Shown: piece after piece, positions 1-11,815 of the stretch
Position numbering within the stretch: position 1 is the first letter of the stretch
Layout of the letters: the number at the start of each line of letters is the position of its first letter
NCBI GenBank assembly: GCA_021234155.1
Contig: JAJEKV010000028.1
Span: 5,709,637-5,773,636, forward strand
Source of the DNA: Isoetes taiwanensis
Taxonomy: Eukaryota > Streptophyta > Lycopodiopsida > Isoetales > Isoetaceae
Direction: 5' to 3'
DNA length: 64,000 nucleotides
Notes under the pieces: generated by a model
What the model was told of the DNA's origin: nothing
The model's database searches: none
Seen by the model: the letters and a program-made list of their open reading frames with translations, nothing else
Translations under genes and position numbers: made by a program

Positions 1-120
1 GGACGAAAGATCCATAAGAAGTATTAGATTCCTTCTTTTAGGCATCATTCACAATGTAGAGGTTGCAAAGAGCATCCCTTGTAGAAAGAAAGAGCAAGTC
101 CTACTAAAAAAACTAGCAAC

Positions 121-516
121 CTGATCATCGTCATATTGGCCTTTGTGTGTGATAGAAACTGAACGTACCCTTGCAACTTCAGCACCAAGAGCTTTCAACA
201 TTTGTCCCTGCACAGGAGTTTATATGATTATAAGCGCAATCCTTTATATGAAGTCTTAGATTCTTTATAAAGAACACCAAGAAAAATGATTGAGATAACT
301 TACCTTCTCTATGATTTCATCGTCTAGAATGACAACATGGAACTTACACTTATAAGCAACAGCTAGAGTAACACATCGAGTCCAAGCAAGATGAATAAGA
401 TAGCTTCCCTTCTCTATGGCCACATTGTCTAGAATGACAACATAGGAGTACACCCCTAAGCGTCTACTAACAACAACACGATTCCAATATTTGCCCCACT
501 TCACACCATTCAAGGC
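121..516 (-). pseudogene. cysteine-synthase-like PLP enzyme fragment, copy 1
   Basis: Two exons are visible on the minus strand: 516-304, ending at a GTAAG donor, and 207-121, starting after CAG and ending before GT. The second reads GQMLKALGAEVARV...SVSITHK, and the end of the first reads KCKFHVVILDDEIIEK. Together they match the segment after the GSTAIS-type loop of plant fold-type II PLP enzymes of the cysteine synthase family, closest in memory to the Arabidopsis At1g55880 type (CHVVIPDD..IEK then EALGA.VERVRPVSITHK). The catalytic lysine region and the C-terminus are absent. The first exon carries an internal near-repeat of the VVILD...IEK segment. This is a fragment, so no activity is expected. 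The assignment is by motif memory. Confidence 0.6.
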
Positions 517-973
517 CTATAAAACATGAAGAAGCATATGGAACTACAGAAACTGCACTAAATAAGATCAAGACATGGGATGTTCGTATTTGTAGATGTT
601 TGTTCCTATAATAAGGATACAAACATGAAATTGTCAAGAAATCTGCAGCATAAATTTGTAAGAATATAAAGACATATCCAAATTCATGAGGCAGAAATTT
701 GAAATAAATAGATGCATATACTTACGAAGGTAGCAAAAAGAAGCTCAAACTCCAAATCGTATTTGATGGGTTCGCAAATTAGTGGCCCAAGAAGAATTCA
801 ACCATTACGCAAAAACATTGCTGGCATCTTTGCAACACATGGAAACCTCTGCAGGACGAAAGATCCATAAGAAGTATTAGATTCCTTCTTTCAGGCATCA
901 TTCACTATGTAGAGGTTGCAAAGAGCATCCCTTGTCGAAAGAAAGAGCAAGTCCTACTAAAAAAACTAGGAAC

Positions 974-1614
974 CTGATCATCGTCATATTGATCTTTATG
1001 TGTGATAGAAACTGAATGTACCCTTGCAACTTCAAAGACCAAGAGCTTTCAACATTTGTCCCCTCGCATTGTGGGTTTATATGATTATAAGCGCAATCCT
1101 TTATATGAAGTCTTAGATTCTTTATAAAGAACACCGAGAAAAATGATTGAGATAGCTTACCTTCTCTATGATTTCATCGTTTAGAATGACAACATGGAAC
1201 TTACATTAGACTTATAAGCAACAGCTAGAGTAACACATTGAGTCCAAGCAAGATGAATAGAATAGAATAGAATAGAATAGAATAGAATAGAATAGAATAG
1301 AATAGAATAGAATAGAATAGAATAGAATAGAATAGATTTTTTAACGTCCACAGAGACCAATAGGTCATGGGACCCATACAATGGGCTAGTACAATTATTA
1401 CTACTAGGATTAAAAAACCCCTGCCTCGAAAGGTTTTCAAGGGAAAAACCTTTGCAGTAATGATGATACTAGACAAGCGGAGATAATGACTACTGAGATA
1501 GCTTCCCTTCTCTATGGCCACATTGTCTAGAATGACAACATAGGATTACACTCCTAAGCATCTACTAACAACAACACGATTCCAATATTTTCCCCACTTC
1601 ACACCATTCAAGGC
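974..1614 (-). pseudogene. cysteine-synthase-like fragment, copy 2, split by a LINE end
   Basis: This is the same two-exon fragment as copy 1, in the second tandem unit. The second exon (about 1062-974) has an extra AA within the ALGAE codons, which shifts the frame, and its acceptor is changed from CAG to GAG. The first exon (1614-1161) is interrupted at 1255-1496 by a LINE 3' end with an AATAG tail. It is clearly non-functional and more damaged than copy 1. Confidence 0.6.
1256..1496 (-). mobile_element. 5'-truncated LINE 3' end with (AATAG)16 tail
   Basis: Sixteen AATAG units (1256-1335) are followed by about 160 bp that recur at 20091-20250 (the AAAAACCCCTGCC...GAAAAACC segment). On the minus strand the element ends GGACGTTAAAAAATC and then (TATTC)n, the same 3' end as the long LINE at 20-24.4 kb. 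The other copies of this host sequence (copy 1 and the 52.6 kb copy) lack the insert, so it is a clean insertion. No obvious target-site duplication is seen. Confidence 0.8.
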
Positions 1615-2297
1615 CTATAAAACATGAAGCAAAGATATGGAACGTAAATTGCACTACATAAGATCAAAACATGGGATGTTCGTATTTGTACATATTTGTT
1701 CCTATAATAAGGATACGAACATGAAATTGTCAAGAAATCTGCAGCATAAATTTATAAGATTCAAAGACGCACCATAGAACAAAATGCGAAGTGCTTATGG
1801 CTCCAACAGGTCAACATGTATGATGGCTAAAAATAGATGCTCATAATTGCAGATGCTTGGATAGTGGACTTGCACATGCATTGTACCACCACAAATAGCC
1901 TTCTCAAATTCCAAAAAAATAATAACATGCAGGGTGTACGAAGCCAAAAGTAGAAACATTTAAAACTTGAACCATATGCAAGTTAATCGAATAACTAACT
2001 TACATTTCCCATTTTGACACAACAGGAAACTCATATTGGCCTGGAGGAGAACTGCAGCTATGAACCATAAAATTACTCCAAAAAAATTTCTACCCATGAA
2101 GGAAAGTACAAATGATCAGATCAAACGATGGCATAACAGTAATGATCATATTAAACGATGGCATAACAATAATGGAGCAATAACAATAATGGATTCAAGA
2201 ATATTGTACAACAAAAGATGCTAGATGCTTCTTTCTCCTAATCTACTGATCTAGATGCTAGATCATTGGCATTCTAGATGCTTCTGCTAATCTAGAG

Positions 2298-2600
2298 ATG
2301 TTGCAAATTGATAAGCTAATTTGTTGCTCTATTGTAAAATATGGGGTTGATTCTCAGGTTATTATTGGAAACTCTCTCATCAATATGTATGGTAGATTAT
2401 GGAAATATGGAAGCCTTGCATGTGTTGTTTCAAAGATTAGACAAATCGAATATCATCTCATGGAACGCAGTAATTGTAGCACATTTGTAGAATGACAGTA
2501 TACAAAAATCCATGAAACTTTTATTTGGAATGAAGGATAATGGGATTAGGTGAAATGTCATCATTTTTATATCAATAATCTCATCTTGTAGCCCACTTAA
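2298..2600 (+). pseudogene. PPR gene fragment (copy in R1)
   Basis: The reading is DKLI.CSIVKYGVDSQVI, GNSLINMYGR, then after a frameshift near 2395 NMEALHVLFQRLD and IISWNAVI, followed by a degraded second motif. This is the P-L-S order of plant PLS-class PPR proteins, organellar RNA-binding factors (for example NSLI.MYG.....A..VF......I.SWNA.I). Compared with the copy at 26.8 kb it has an inserted TT at the frameshift and a stop after the second motif. It is a fragment with no start and no C-terminal domain. Confidence 0.75.
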
Positions 2601-4505
2601 CTTAATTATCCGTCTCTTTTTTCTCTTTTTATTTTTTAGGCTTAGTAGGATGGCTTGACATTACTGAGGATTTTACTTTCGTAGCTTTGCATTCTTTGTG
2701 GTAATCGTAGGAGGAATATTACACATTTTAGAAATTCAAATGTTATGCAAGGAATTTTACAGAGGTATATGGTATGTTCTTTGTCACTCTTTGCTAACAT
2801 TTTGGGTGTCTCAATCAAATTATCTCAAACTAAATTTTGGAAGTAATAGTAAATAAAAATCTTTATTTGAGAAGAATTTATATTTGAAATGGAAAATGCA
2901 TTTCCTAACATGAAAGTTTCATCTAATGTGTACAGTATTCGGGGCAACAATACAAGAATTGGATGTGACATCTTAGAACTTCTAGATGCGATGTCTGGAC
3001 ACAGAATAATGGTCATTATGGATTAGCATAATCCTGTTGTGACTGCCTTTCTCTGTCTGAATCCATAGGGAACTTGGTCCCGAATTGGGATTTTATAGGA
3101 AATTGATGATAGGGAATGGGGCTTTTATAGATAATGGTAAGATTACGTGGTTATTTACAACAAATATTATTGTCTACAAATGTTGTTGATATTGTTCTCA
3201 ATAATAGATATTTTTTGTATTGTTCAACTGTGGATTGCTATCACTAGTTGTGGTTATTATCTATCTATCTAAATCCAATATATTATTACTTCAATATTGG
3301 AGAGGTAAGTATAGAGTGTGCACAAAGTCTCCCCTTTTTCTTTTACTTTTTTTCTTTTTTATTTTATTAAAAACAAAAAGGCACATTATGATGGAATGCA
3401 TTTATTTACACTGCTGTTACATTTGTGCACTTATTAGACCATGCGCTGTATGGGAGTAATTGTGTAAGCGGACATGCCAAAGTTTGCATTGAAGGAGTAT
3501 TATGAACATTGATTTTTTTTTTAGCATGGGTTCTTAACCTAATTTTAAGCTCGATGCTTTGAGAACTCAAAAAAATGCATGGCCATAGCCTGAGCTGTTG
3601 ATCAGAAAAGAAGATTGAGGCTAGTACACTTTGCTGATATTTGCCTTAAGGCTCCAAACTGTACTCATAGCAAGATATGAAAAAAAAAACATTATAGGTT
3701 ATGGGAACTTGAAATTGGAGCAAGAAATTAAAGTGGCAACAAGAGATTGAATTTTTGAATATCACATCACTACTCTAGGGTGACTAGAAATTGTTCAAAT
3801 TACTTAGGCGTGCACAACCACTTATTCCATGTTCAAAAATTGCCTGGGCTAACTTTGAGTTGCAAATAAGTGGAAAATACGTGGCATATGGGTCGCTAAC
3901 ATGGCACTATGCTATCTTTAACTTACAAGGTAATTATAGTAGCAAAAATATAAATATGCACACGACTTTTGAATTGGAATTTTTTGCATCTACGATGACC
4001 TAACTACGATATATACTCTAAGAAGACCATCGGGATGGGTTTTATGATTACCCGCTTGGACGACTAAGCTTTGAGAATGATAAGCTGGAAATACGTAAAA
4101 ATCTGAAAAAACTAAAGGCGATTAAGTTGTCATTTTGTAATGACCTAGCAGACCTAGAATTGGCTTTATTTATTCCATGGGAATAAGCTCCGTTGACTCA
4201 AAGAGATTCCGATCCGCAATAGGCTTTAGGGTTTTGATTATGATGGCATGTAAGAAAGGAGTTATGCACATGGTTACTAAAAAACGATTAGCTGATGAGA
4301 AGATGAATGCATCCGGAGTGTATTGGGAAGCATGGTTCCACTGTTGAAAATGCTAAGAATCCTTCTAGCATTAGGAAGGAATAAGGGGCAGCAACTCTAT
4401 TTCGTAATTCCTAGTAGTATATCTGAAGATGAAAATGCTAGAAGGAAGATCCTAACAAGGATGATGGATCTATGCAAACCCGGACATAAATGATGCAATT
4501 TGCAA

Positions 4506-7500
4506 AGATTTTTTTTTTTTTTTGAAGAATATAAGAATATATTAAACCACTAGAATGCGATCAAGTACAATGATAAGTGTGGTGCTAAGAAATGAAGCGC
4601 CCATCATGATCCACAATTAGAGGGAATGTCGACCAAATTTCGATTTTATTTTTGATGCCCTGACAAGCTTGAGACTTGGCTTTGCCACAACTTATGCCTC
4701 AAGATCGGAACCAACCGGAAAAGGGCTAAGCCATCGCGATTCAAAGACCTTCGCCTCCGATGTTTTTCCAAATCAGCCACAAAAAGCCAAGCTCAGATAA
4801 ATGAAACGCGACGACGCTTTTGGCCATTGCCCACCGCTAGGGAAGGACTCCCAAGAGAATCTTTCCATTGCATAATGAAGTCCCAAAGAGGGCTCTCACC
4901 CAGACCAAGCCCCTACCTAATCATGCATAGGACAAAGGGTGCTCAATGGTCTCACGCCGCCTCCCACATAAAGGGCATGTTTACGCTACTACCGAGGCTT
5001 GAACGTGGACTCCGGACATTCACCCCGGAGGCTACGGTGCAAGATCTCGCCACAAAAGGGTGCGGATTTTAGGAGGAGGCAATGTATTCCACGCCCACTT
5101 CCACATGGCGGGCCACTTACTCCCGATGGGATTTTTATTATGTGACCACTTATCCGAATTGAAAGGCAACGTGTCCTAAAGCGCTAGGGAGCCCATAAGC
5201 CGATGCTACTAAACCGATGCATCAAGTCCACTATGCGACTTCCAAACTTGGCCGAGAAATTGACTTGAGAAGACAACCGCAATGGAATAGCATTGGCAAT
5301 TCCGCCCAAGTCCAGAGGTCCCATTTCCAATTTGTTATTGCCAAATCTCAAGTTTAAAACTCCCATGGCAATATCATGACCCTCCCAATACCAGGACCAC
5401 GGATGGATGTTACCCTGCAAAGAATCCATCGACGCCGAAATACCGGGTGTAAGGAAGAGGCCAAGGGAGATGCAACCTATCAAGGGTACCTATTGAGAAA
5501 GGTCCCAATGAGGCTACCATACATCTGCTAGGGTCCAATGAAAAGAGAACCTTGACCACCTTCTTTGCCTTAGTGAGTTTTTTTAAGAAAAGGTAAGCAT
5601 GAGGGAATGGCCGCAAATCCTCAAAGGATTTGAGCCCACGGCAATTGAGCCGAATAGCTGGCTTTCTAAACACAATTTTGAAGACTATAAGAGTTTGCTA
5701 ACAGAGCCAACCATGATTTTCTTTTGCTGCTCGCAAACAACTTTGATGAATTTCGACACAAAGTAACATGAAAATGTGCAAGACCATACATCAAGCATAC
5801 CCATCTTTGATACTATATTTGGGACGCCACTAGTTCCACCATGCGACCTTCATGTAGCCCCCTCCCTCATTCCCTCCCCAAACAAAAAATTGTAATGGTG
5901 TCATCCAAATCCTTAACCACACTTAGGCGCAAGTATGGCCATGGCGTAAACATGAGTGCTACAGAGAATTTGATGGCTATTGTAATCCTACCAGCCATGG
6001 TGAATTTACTTCCCTCCACCAATTCAAATGCTGCTTAAGATTACAGAATGTCTCCCCAAATTGCCCTAGCATTAATGTCCAAGCCAAATGGTAATGAATG
6101 CCTAACAGTTTGGAATAATGTAGGTGTGGTGTGTTAGAGCCCAAGGAAATGACTCAACCACGCCAGAGGAGGTTCTTCCATACCCATATGGCCAGCATTC
6201 AACCGGTTAATAAGCATCCCGGCAAACAAGAAAAGGCATCCAAAATATTCTTGGTCTGGCCCGGAGATTGGACGTGAAGAGTCTCGCATGAAGAAAGAGG
6301 AATGTATCATCCGCAAATTGACCGCAAAACCAGTTTTAGGACCCATCATCCATGCGGAGACCTTGCACCACAAAGAACAATTGCCACCAAAAGTCCGCGA
6401 GACAAGCTTCGCAAACTAAAAGTGAACAAGAAGGGGCCAATAAGGAATAGGACATCCTCGCCTAATGCCTCGCCCACCGAGAAGATTGAAGAGGTCTCAC
6501 CCCCGACACTTCATTGTCGCTATTTCAACTATGGGCTCTTCATAAAACCCTTTCCTCGAAACTAGGCCCGCAATCCAAAAGGCTCCTGATCATATCCGCC
6601 CAAGAAGCGCCAACCGACACTGCTATAAGCCTTGGCAAAATCCAGCTTAAGAAAAACAAAGGGGCTGCCTCATCCTAGATCATGCCCAATGCACTCCCTC
6701 AAAAGCAGCTGCCACATTATGAAGAATATTCAACGAGGTATAAACCGTGATTGCTCGCACTAATGGCGTGGAACTAGTCTTGGCTTAAGCCTCTCCACCA
6801 AAAAGCCTTAGCAATGATTTTATACACTACTGCACAATAACAGAGTAATAGGCCTCCAGCTCATTGATGGTTTTAGGATGCTTACACTTGGGTATAAGTG
6901 AAATACAACTCAGATTCAGAGAGGATGCATCGAAGTTATTCCCCAAAAGATCCACATACACCTGCGCATCCGGCCAGTCCCCACCCATTCCCCAAAGATA
7001 AAAAAAACTCCACCGGTATTCCATCCAACCTGGGACACTTATTCCGAGCCATGGAAAGTGCATCGCCCCCAACTGCACCCCCGCCTCACAACGGCTCCTC
7101 TAAATTCTGTCTTTGAAGAAACTAAGAAACTGGCAAAACCTTAAAAACCAGCTCTTGAAAAAACTAAAAGGGAAGCTGGCTCTCCTTGAAAATGTTTCAT
7201 AGAATTTAGAGGAGGAAGGAAAAAATAAGGAGAGGTTGCTGCAACAACCTCCCCGGGGGAAAATGGATGTCAGGCGCCATGAAAATTGAAAATTGAAACT
7301 AAAACAAGGGCTGCGGATGGAGAAAAAGACTTGAAAAAAAGTGTCCGATTGCTTCAATAAAAAACAAACCCGCTGACGAAAACGGTACGTGAAACCTTGG
7401 ACATATCCTCAATTTTTTGAATGATGGTTCTTTTCTTCCAACGCAAACCATCGAACCGGATGTTATCTAAAATGGAATGGCATCTACATATATCTTAATT

Positions 7501-8450
7501 TGGGTCTTGAACGTTGAAACTTTTGTTTAATTTTTTTTTTAGCTTTAACCAATCTAGCCATTTGTCTTCATTAACCATTATACTCATTCCTTCACATCCC
7601 AACAAAGCAGGGGAACGTGCCAAATGAGCTTCACAAAATTGTGAATTTCTGGATCTCAAGAAAGGTTGTGTTGTTTAAAACCGCATTCTAGGGTCGTTCG
7701 TGGGTGCATGGGTCATGAAACCAATGAATGATCTAGAGGAGTGTGATAGATCAGATGTCATAGTAAAATTAGTGACCTAGTGAAGTTTGGAGCATAATTA
7801 AAATTATGACTGGAGTGCCATAAACTCTATCCACATTAAGATTGATGCCCTACCATGCCCTTAGAGTTTTATTGCACCAAGTATAACTCCGATCCCAGGA
7901 ATTTCGGTCAAACCCCACTTGATTCATGTATAAGCCATTGGGGGCTCAAAACCATAAACAATTTTTGAACCAATACCATGTCATCCCTTTTTGCTCCACC
8001 ATGTTAAAGTCACCCAGGACAAACCATGTAGAACCCATACCAAATTGTTGGAGCTTATTTCACCAATGGTGCCCATAAACAACCTCTCCGAGTGGCCCCA
8101 ATTGGAGCATATGTCCTTTTACTAAGCCCCAATCGACTGGCCCTCCTTCCATTTAATCTTTTCTAGTCTTGGCCGTAAGAATATAGATGGTATCCTAAAA
8201 GGTTACATGTACACCCATTTTCCAACAAATCAAATTACCTACATATCATTTTAAGACATTAGCTTTCTTGCCATATATTGTCGATTCCCCAAGATATTCA
8301 TTAGGTTGTTAATGTCATCTTTCCGGCACATTTATGCTCCTGCAAACACAAGATATCCGGATTAAGATTCTAGGAATGGGACCATAGATAAGACGTAAGA
8401 TTCGCTTATTCGGAAGGATTTGATGCCTCTCATGTTGTTGATATTGTTTT
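4506..8450 (-). mobile_element. degraded L1-type LINE (EN, RT, zinc-binding end) with poly(A) tail
   Basis: A run of T at 4510-4524 is the poly(A) tail of a minus-strand element. Going 5' to 3' on that strand: LQEHK (about 8325-8362) and GDFNMVE (7991-8016) of the apurinic-type endonuclease with a later TWCNK; ISLIPK (about 6860-6900), KLDFAKAY (6620-6650), a RGIR.GCP-like segment and FADDT (6303-6320) of the reverse transcriptase; and CPLC...ETIEH (about 4940-4985) of the zinc-binding end. Frameshifts and stops are frequent, so it is dead. The same stretch also aligns collinearly with 15.4-17.4 kb of this window, which a LINE should not do; see findings. Confidence 0.75.
4720..7090 (-). pseudogene. 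LINE ORF2 reverse transcriptase and C-terminal part, multiply frameshifted
   Basis: Short open pieces in all three minus frames join into a non-LTR reverse transcriptase: the SLNLSCISLIPK block, the LDFAKAY block, GIRRGCP, the FADDT catalytic box, then a thumb-like region (5184-5673) and a CPLCGRRRETIEH zinc-binding motif near the tail. Frame changes occur between nearly every pair of motifs. In an intact family member this would be one protein of roughly 900-1300 residues doing target-primed reverse transcription; here no piece exceeds about 100 residues. Confidence 0.7.
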
Positions 8451-10335
8451 CTTATCCATGTGGGTCCTTGTGCACAAGGGGTCAGGATCACTAGTTGTGG
8501 ATTATCCTCACATGCCTCCACATACGATCAGCCCAAGAAGAAAAGTTAGAGTGGACACAAAGATCCCAATCACCATTGGTCCTATTGAGGAGGGGAGTAA
8601 TTATGGATGGATGCGCCTAAATGACCCTCTTGAGGAGCTCATTAATTTTTTTTAGCCTCCTAGAAACAACCTAATTGCCACCCTTCCTCTTTTTTGAGAA
8701 CTCTTCAATGCATGGCAAGTCTCCTACATACCTCGGGATGCACCAGACGAGAGGAAGGTTCAGGTTGTGTCTGGATATTTGCCCTTAAGCTCCCAACCTT
8801 CAACACCGGGGGGAACAAGACAAAAACATTATAGGCGGCCCAATCACTATTTGAGCCGCTTGGGTGGTGAACAAGCGGATTATGCTTGGTGAAATCACAT
8901 CACTAGCGATGGAAACATTGAAAAAGTTCAAATCCCCATTGAGCAAGTCCAACCGGAATTAAGAATAATAATCACCACTCTTAACCACAAGACTCGTGGG
9001 TAACACTTCATCCGCTAAGAATACCTAGACATATCTGGGGCGCACTTACAAGGTAAGGCGCTATAGCAAAAATATGCCTTTGGCCATGGCTTTTGAATTG
9101 GAAATTTTTGCACCATCATCCGAACTACGGATCGGATTTGAAGACCCGGGATGGCACTCTACTTGCTTGACGGCTTAGCTTTGAGAAAGAGAAACTGGAC
9201 GGAGTATAATCTTCCGAACAAAACATAGGCCCCTCCCATACATGCCACTCCATGTGAGACCAATCTGCTCCAAAGTGGCCTCAGAATCAACCATAATAAG
9301 AAAGAAATTATTGCATGTAAGACTTGGGGTCACATATGGAGGCAATCCTAAAAGCCTCTTAAGCCGAGATGAGAAGATGAATGATACCCAAGCCTATTGA
9401 TATGGGAAAAAGGCCCCTATTGAAAATGGCCTAACATTAGAAAGATGCAACCAAATTCTAATTCCTAGTAGCATATGCTTGAAGATGATTAATTTCTAGG
9501 AAGATCCTAAGGAGGTAATGATTTAAAAACTTGACATAAAATCCTTCTTGTTATTTAACTAAGATAAGTAGGTGGCTCAAGGACCATGATTCCAGAACTT
9601 TTTCTCTGTTCTTTTGACTATAATTTTGCAAAGGTTGCCTAATCCAATCAGAAAACCTAGGGCCTAGAAAGATCGGGCAACATTGTCATTACCTTTCCAT
9701 GCATGTGGAGCCGGGGCTCTTGGTGGTTGAGGCATCACCTGTCAGGGAACCTAGATAAAGGGGTCTTAAAGCAAAGCAAACCACCATTCTCACCAACCAA
9801 AGATGGCAAAGTTCTGAGACTCCAAAGGTGACACAATTGAAGTCTATTGCACCACATCTCTATTCTCCATCCTCTCTAACTATAGGCATAACTCAGATGA
9901 ATCCACAGGATGCCCATTGCCACATCGGCTAAGAATTGGCTCTTGAAGATCCTACTAGTTGGAGTATATGATAAAGCTCTTGGATATGTCCTTGCCTCCT
10001 TTCTAGTTTCCTATATTTATTTTCAAACTTGTTCACAATCCTATCCCCACCTTTTGGACTATGCATCAATATGTATAGTAGATATGGAAATATGGAAGCC
10101 CCGCCATCACCATATTCAAGGGTTTACAAAGCAGGAGGCCGCAACATGGTATCAAAACCGGCCACCAAACACAGCAAGAACCAAAAAGAAAAATATTTAA
10201 AAAGAAGGAACATGGGAAAGAGCTTTCCAAAACCAAAAATCGCTAAAACAATAATCCGGATCGGGTTACTAGAAGGATTCACCAAACCCAATTATTTATG
10301 CCGCCATCACCATGGCGCCCATCCATAAGCGCCTC
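8440..10335 (+). repeat. R', a strongly diverged copy of part of R
   Basis: This block follows, in order, R1 sequence 3170-4505 and then 10385-11215, with many substitutions that raise GC. Anchors: GTTGTTGATATTGTT (8439 and 3182), ACTAGTTGTGG (8490 and 3243), AAAACATTATAGG (8823 and 3688), GGCTTTTGAATTGGAA (9089) against GACTTTTGAATTGGAA (3963), GGACCATGATTCC (9579 and 10411), CTAGTTGGAGTATAT (9955 and 10823), and ATGTATAGTAGATATGG (10070 and 10951). It sits upstream, in the sense of the minus strand, of the LINE endonuclease, where LINE ORF1 would be expected. No open frame over 100 codons is present. Confidence 0.75.
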
Positions 10336-10384
10336 CTGATGATTTTAGTATATTGTCACTATTTTGGCTATAATTTTTTTTTTT

Positions 10385-11505
10385 TAACTAGATTTTGAAG
10401 GTAGCTACAAGGACCATGATTCCAAATCGAATTATCAGGTCCTTTTAACTATAATTTGGTCAAGTCTCTTGCATGAAATAATGTTACATTATATTTTACT
10501 CTAGCTAGGAATATCATGCTAAGAGTTCTATGCACTTGATTGCTATGCATGTGGTACATTTGATCTTGGTTATAAGATGTTTAGAAAATGTCAGATCTAG
10601 ATAATTGCTCATAAAGATCTGAAGCTACTCTATAAATCCGGTCATATAGTGGCGGCTCTACTTAAATTGCTAGACACAACTTAGAAGTCTATTGTATTTC
10701 GTGGTATTTAAATTTTTTTTAAGGTCTAACTATTGGCATAAAGATGTGATGCTTGCTGGAGCCATGGTTCTTAATTGTAAATAAGCTTATGCGGATCTTT
10801 GGTATGCTCTTAAGATAGTCTACTAGTTGGAGTATATCCCCTAAAGCTATGCAGAGATGTCTCAGATCTGGATCTAGTATAATATATTTATTTTCAAACT
10901 TGTTAACAATCATGTCCACTATCTATTTGGACATATGCTTTCTCATCAATATGTATAGTAGATATGGAAATATGGAAGCCTTTCATGTGTTGTTTCAAAG
11001 ATTAGACAAATCGAGTATCATCTCATGGAATGCAGTAATTGGAGCAATTTGCAGAATGACAGTATACAAAAATCCATGAAACTTTTATTTAGAATGAAGG
11101 ATGATGGGACTAGGCCAAATGCCATCATTTCTATATCAATAATCTCATCTTGTAGCCACACAAACTCAATTATTTATGCTTCTCATTTTTTCCTTTCCAT
11201 AAGCACCACCACATGACCCCAACTGGGGAGCTTATTGGGCGAGTAGGATGGCTTGACCTTGCTGAGGATTTTGCTTTCGTAGCTTTTCATTCTTTGAGGT
11301 AATCGTAGGAACAATATTCCACATTTTAGAAATTCAAATGTTATGCAAGGCATCTTTGAGAGATATGTGGTATGTTCTTTGTCACTCTGTGCTAACGTTT
11401 TGGACGTCAATCAAATTATTTCAAAGTAAATTTTGGAAGTAATAGTAAATAAAAATCTTTATTTGAGAAGAATATACATTTGAAATGGAAAAAGCATTTC
11501 TTAAC
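10385..11505 (+). repeat. R repeat copy 1, second part
   Basis: This continues R1 after the 5.9-kb block. It matches the reverse complement of about 48540-49610 almost base for base. It contains a second PPR fragment (10905-11220) and the AT-rich sequence ending in the TTATTTGAGAAGAATATA segment, which also follows the first PPR fragment at 2860. R therefore contains an internal duplication of PPR fragment plus downstream sequence. Confidence 0.85.
10905..11220 (+). pseudogene. PPR gene fragment (second copy in R1)
   Basis: The reading is CFLINMYSRYGNMEAFHVL, FQRLDKSSIISWNAVIGAI, a frame change at the CRMTV codons, then SIQKSMKLLFRMKDDG, TRPNAI, and ISSCSH. This matches about two PPR motifs of the PLS type. 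The upstream part (10840-10910) is replaced by sequence that does not read as PPR. The mirror copy is at 48830-49060 on the minus strand. Confidence 0.72.
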
Positions 11506-11611
11506 ACACACAGGGGTTTATATGATTATATGATTATAAGCGCAATCCTTTATATGAAGTCTTAGATTTTCTTTATAAAGAACACCAAGAAAAATGATTG
11601 AGATAGCTTAC

Positions 11612-11815
11612 CTTCTCTATGATTTCATCGTCTAGAATGACAACATGGAACTTACACTTATAAGCAACAGCTAGAGGAGTCCAAGCAAGATGAATAAGAT
11701 AGCTTCCCTTCTCTATGGCCACATTGTCTAGAATGACAACATCAGATTACACTCCTAAGCATCTACTAACAACAAAACGATTCCAATATTTTCCCCACTT
11801 CACACCATTCAAGGC
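11612..11815 (-). pseudogene. cysteine-synthase-like fragment, copy 3 (one exon)
   Basis: Only the first of the two exons is kept. It ends at the same GTAAG donor and reads HVVILDDEIIEK before it. About nine bases are lost in the WTQCVTLAVA part compared with the other copies, and the AAGGCCTATA acceptor is changed to AAGGCTTATA. The second exon (LKALGAEVARV) is missing because the repeat copy starts inside the intron. Confidence 0.55.

Larger units (their letters stand above)
1..1780. repeat. tandem duplication, unit about 853 bp
   Basis: The sequence starting at 1 (GGACGAAAGATCCATAAGAA) starts again at 854, and the two units stay aligned to about 520 and 1620, continuing into shared flank. 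Each unit holds the two-exon PLP-enzyme fragment on the minus strand. The second unit carries an extra 240-bp LINE end at 1256-1496 and a few small indels. The inverted copy near 52.5-53.2 kb has only one unit, so the duplication is specific to the left side of the window. Confidence 0.9.
655..4505 (+). repeat. R repeat copy 1, first part (left arm of a large inverted duplication)
   Basis: This stretch is nearly identical to the reverse complement of about 49620-53218. The segment at 2036-2224 and its mirror at 51903-52091 would encode 62-residue peptides with one difference; 3791-4003 and 50139-50345 agree as closely. It contains the PLP-enzyme fragment, a PPR fragment (2298-2600) and about 1.9 kb of AT-rich non-coding sequence. 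The match stops at about 4505; in the inverted copy the sequence runs on directly into what here lies at 10385. Confidence 0.85.

Noticed and set aside
1181-1521. Open frames through the (AATAG)n array, rich in SILFY
   Set aside because: They are translations of a microsatellite; length comes from the repeat lacking stops in those frames.
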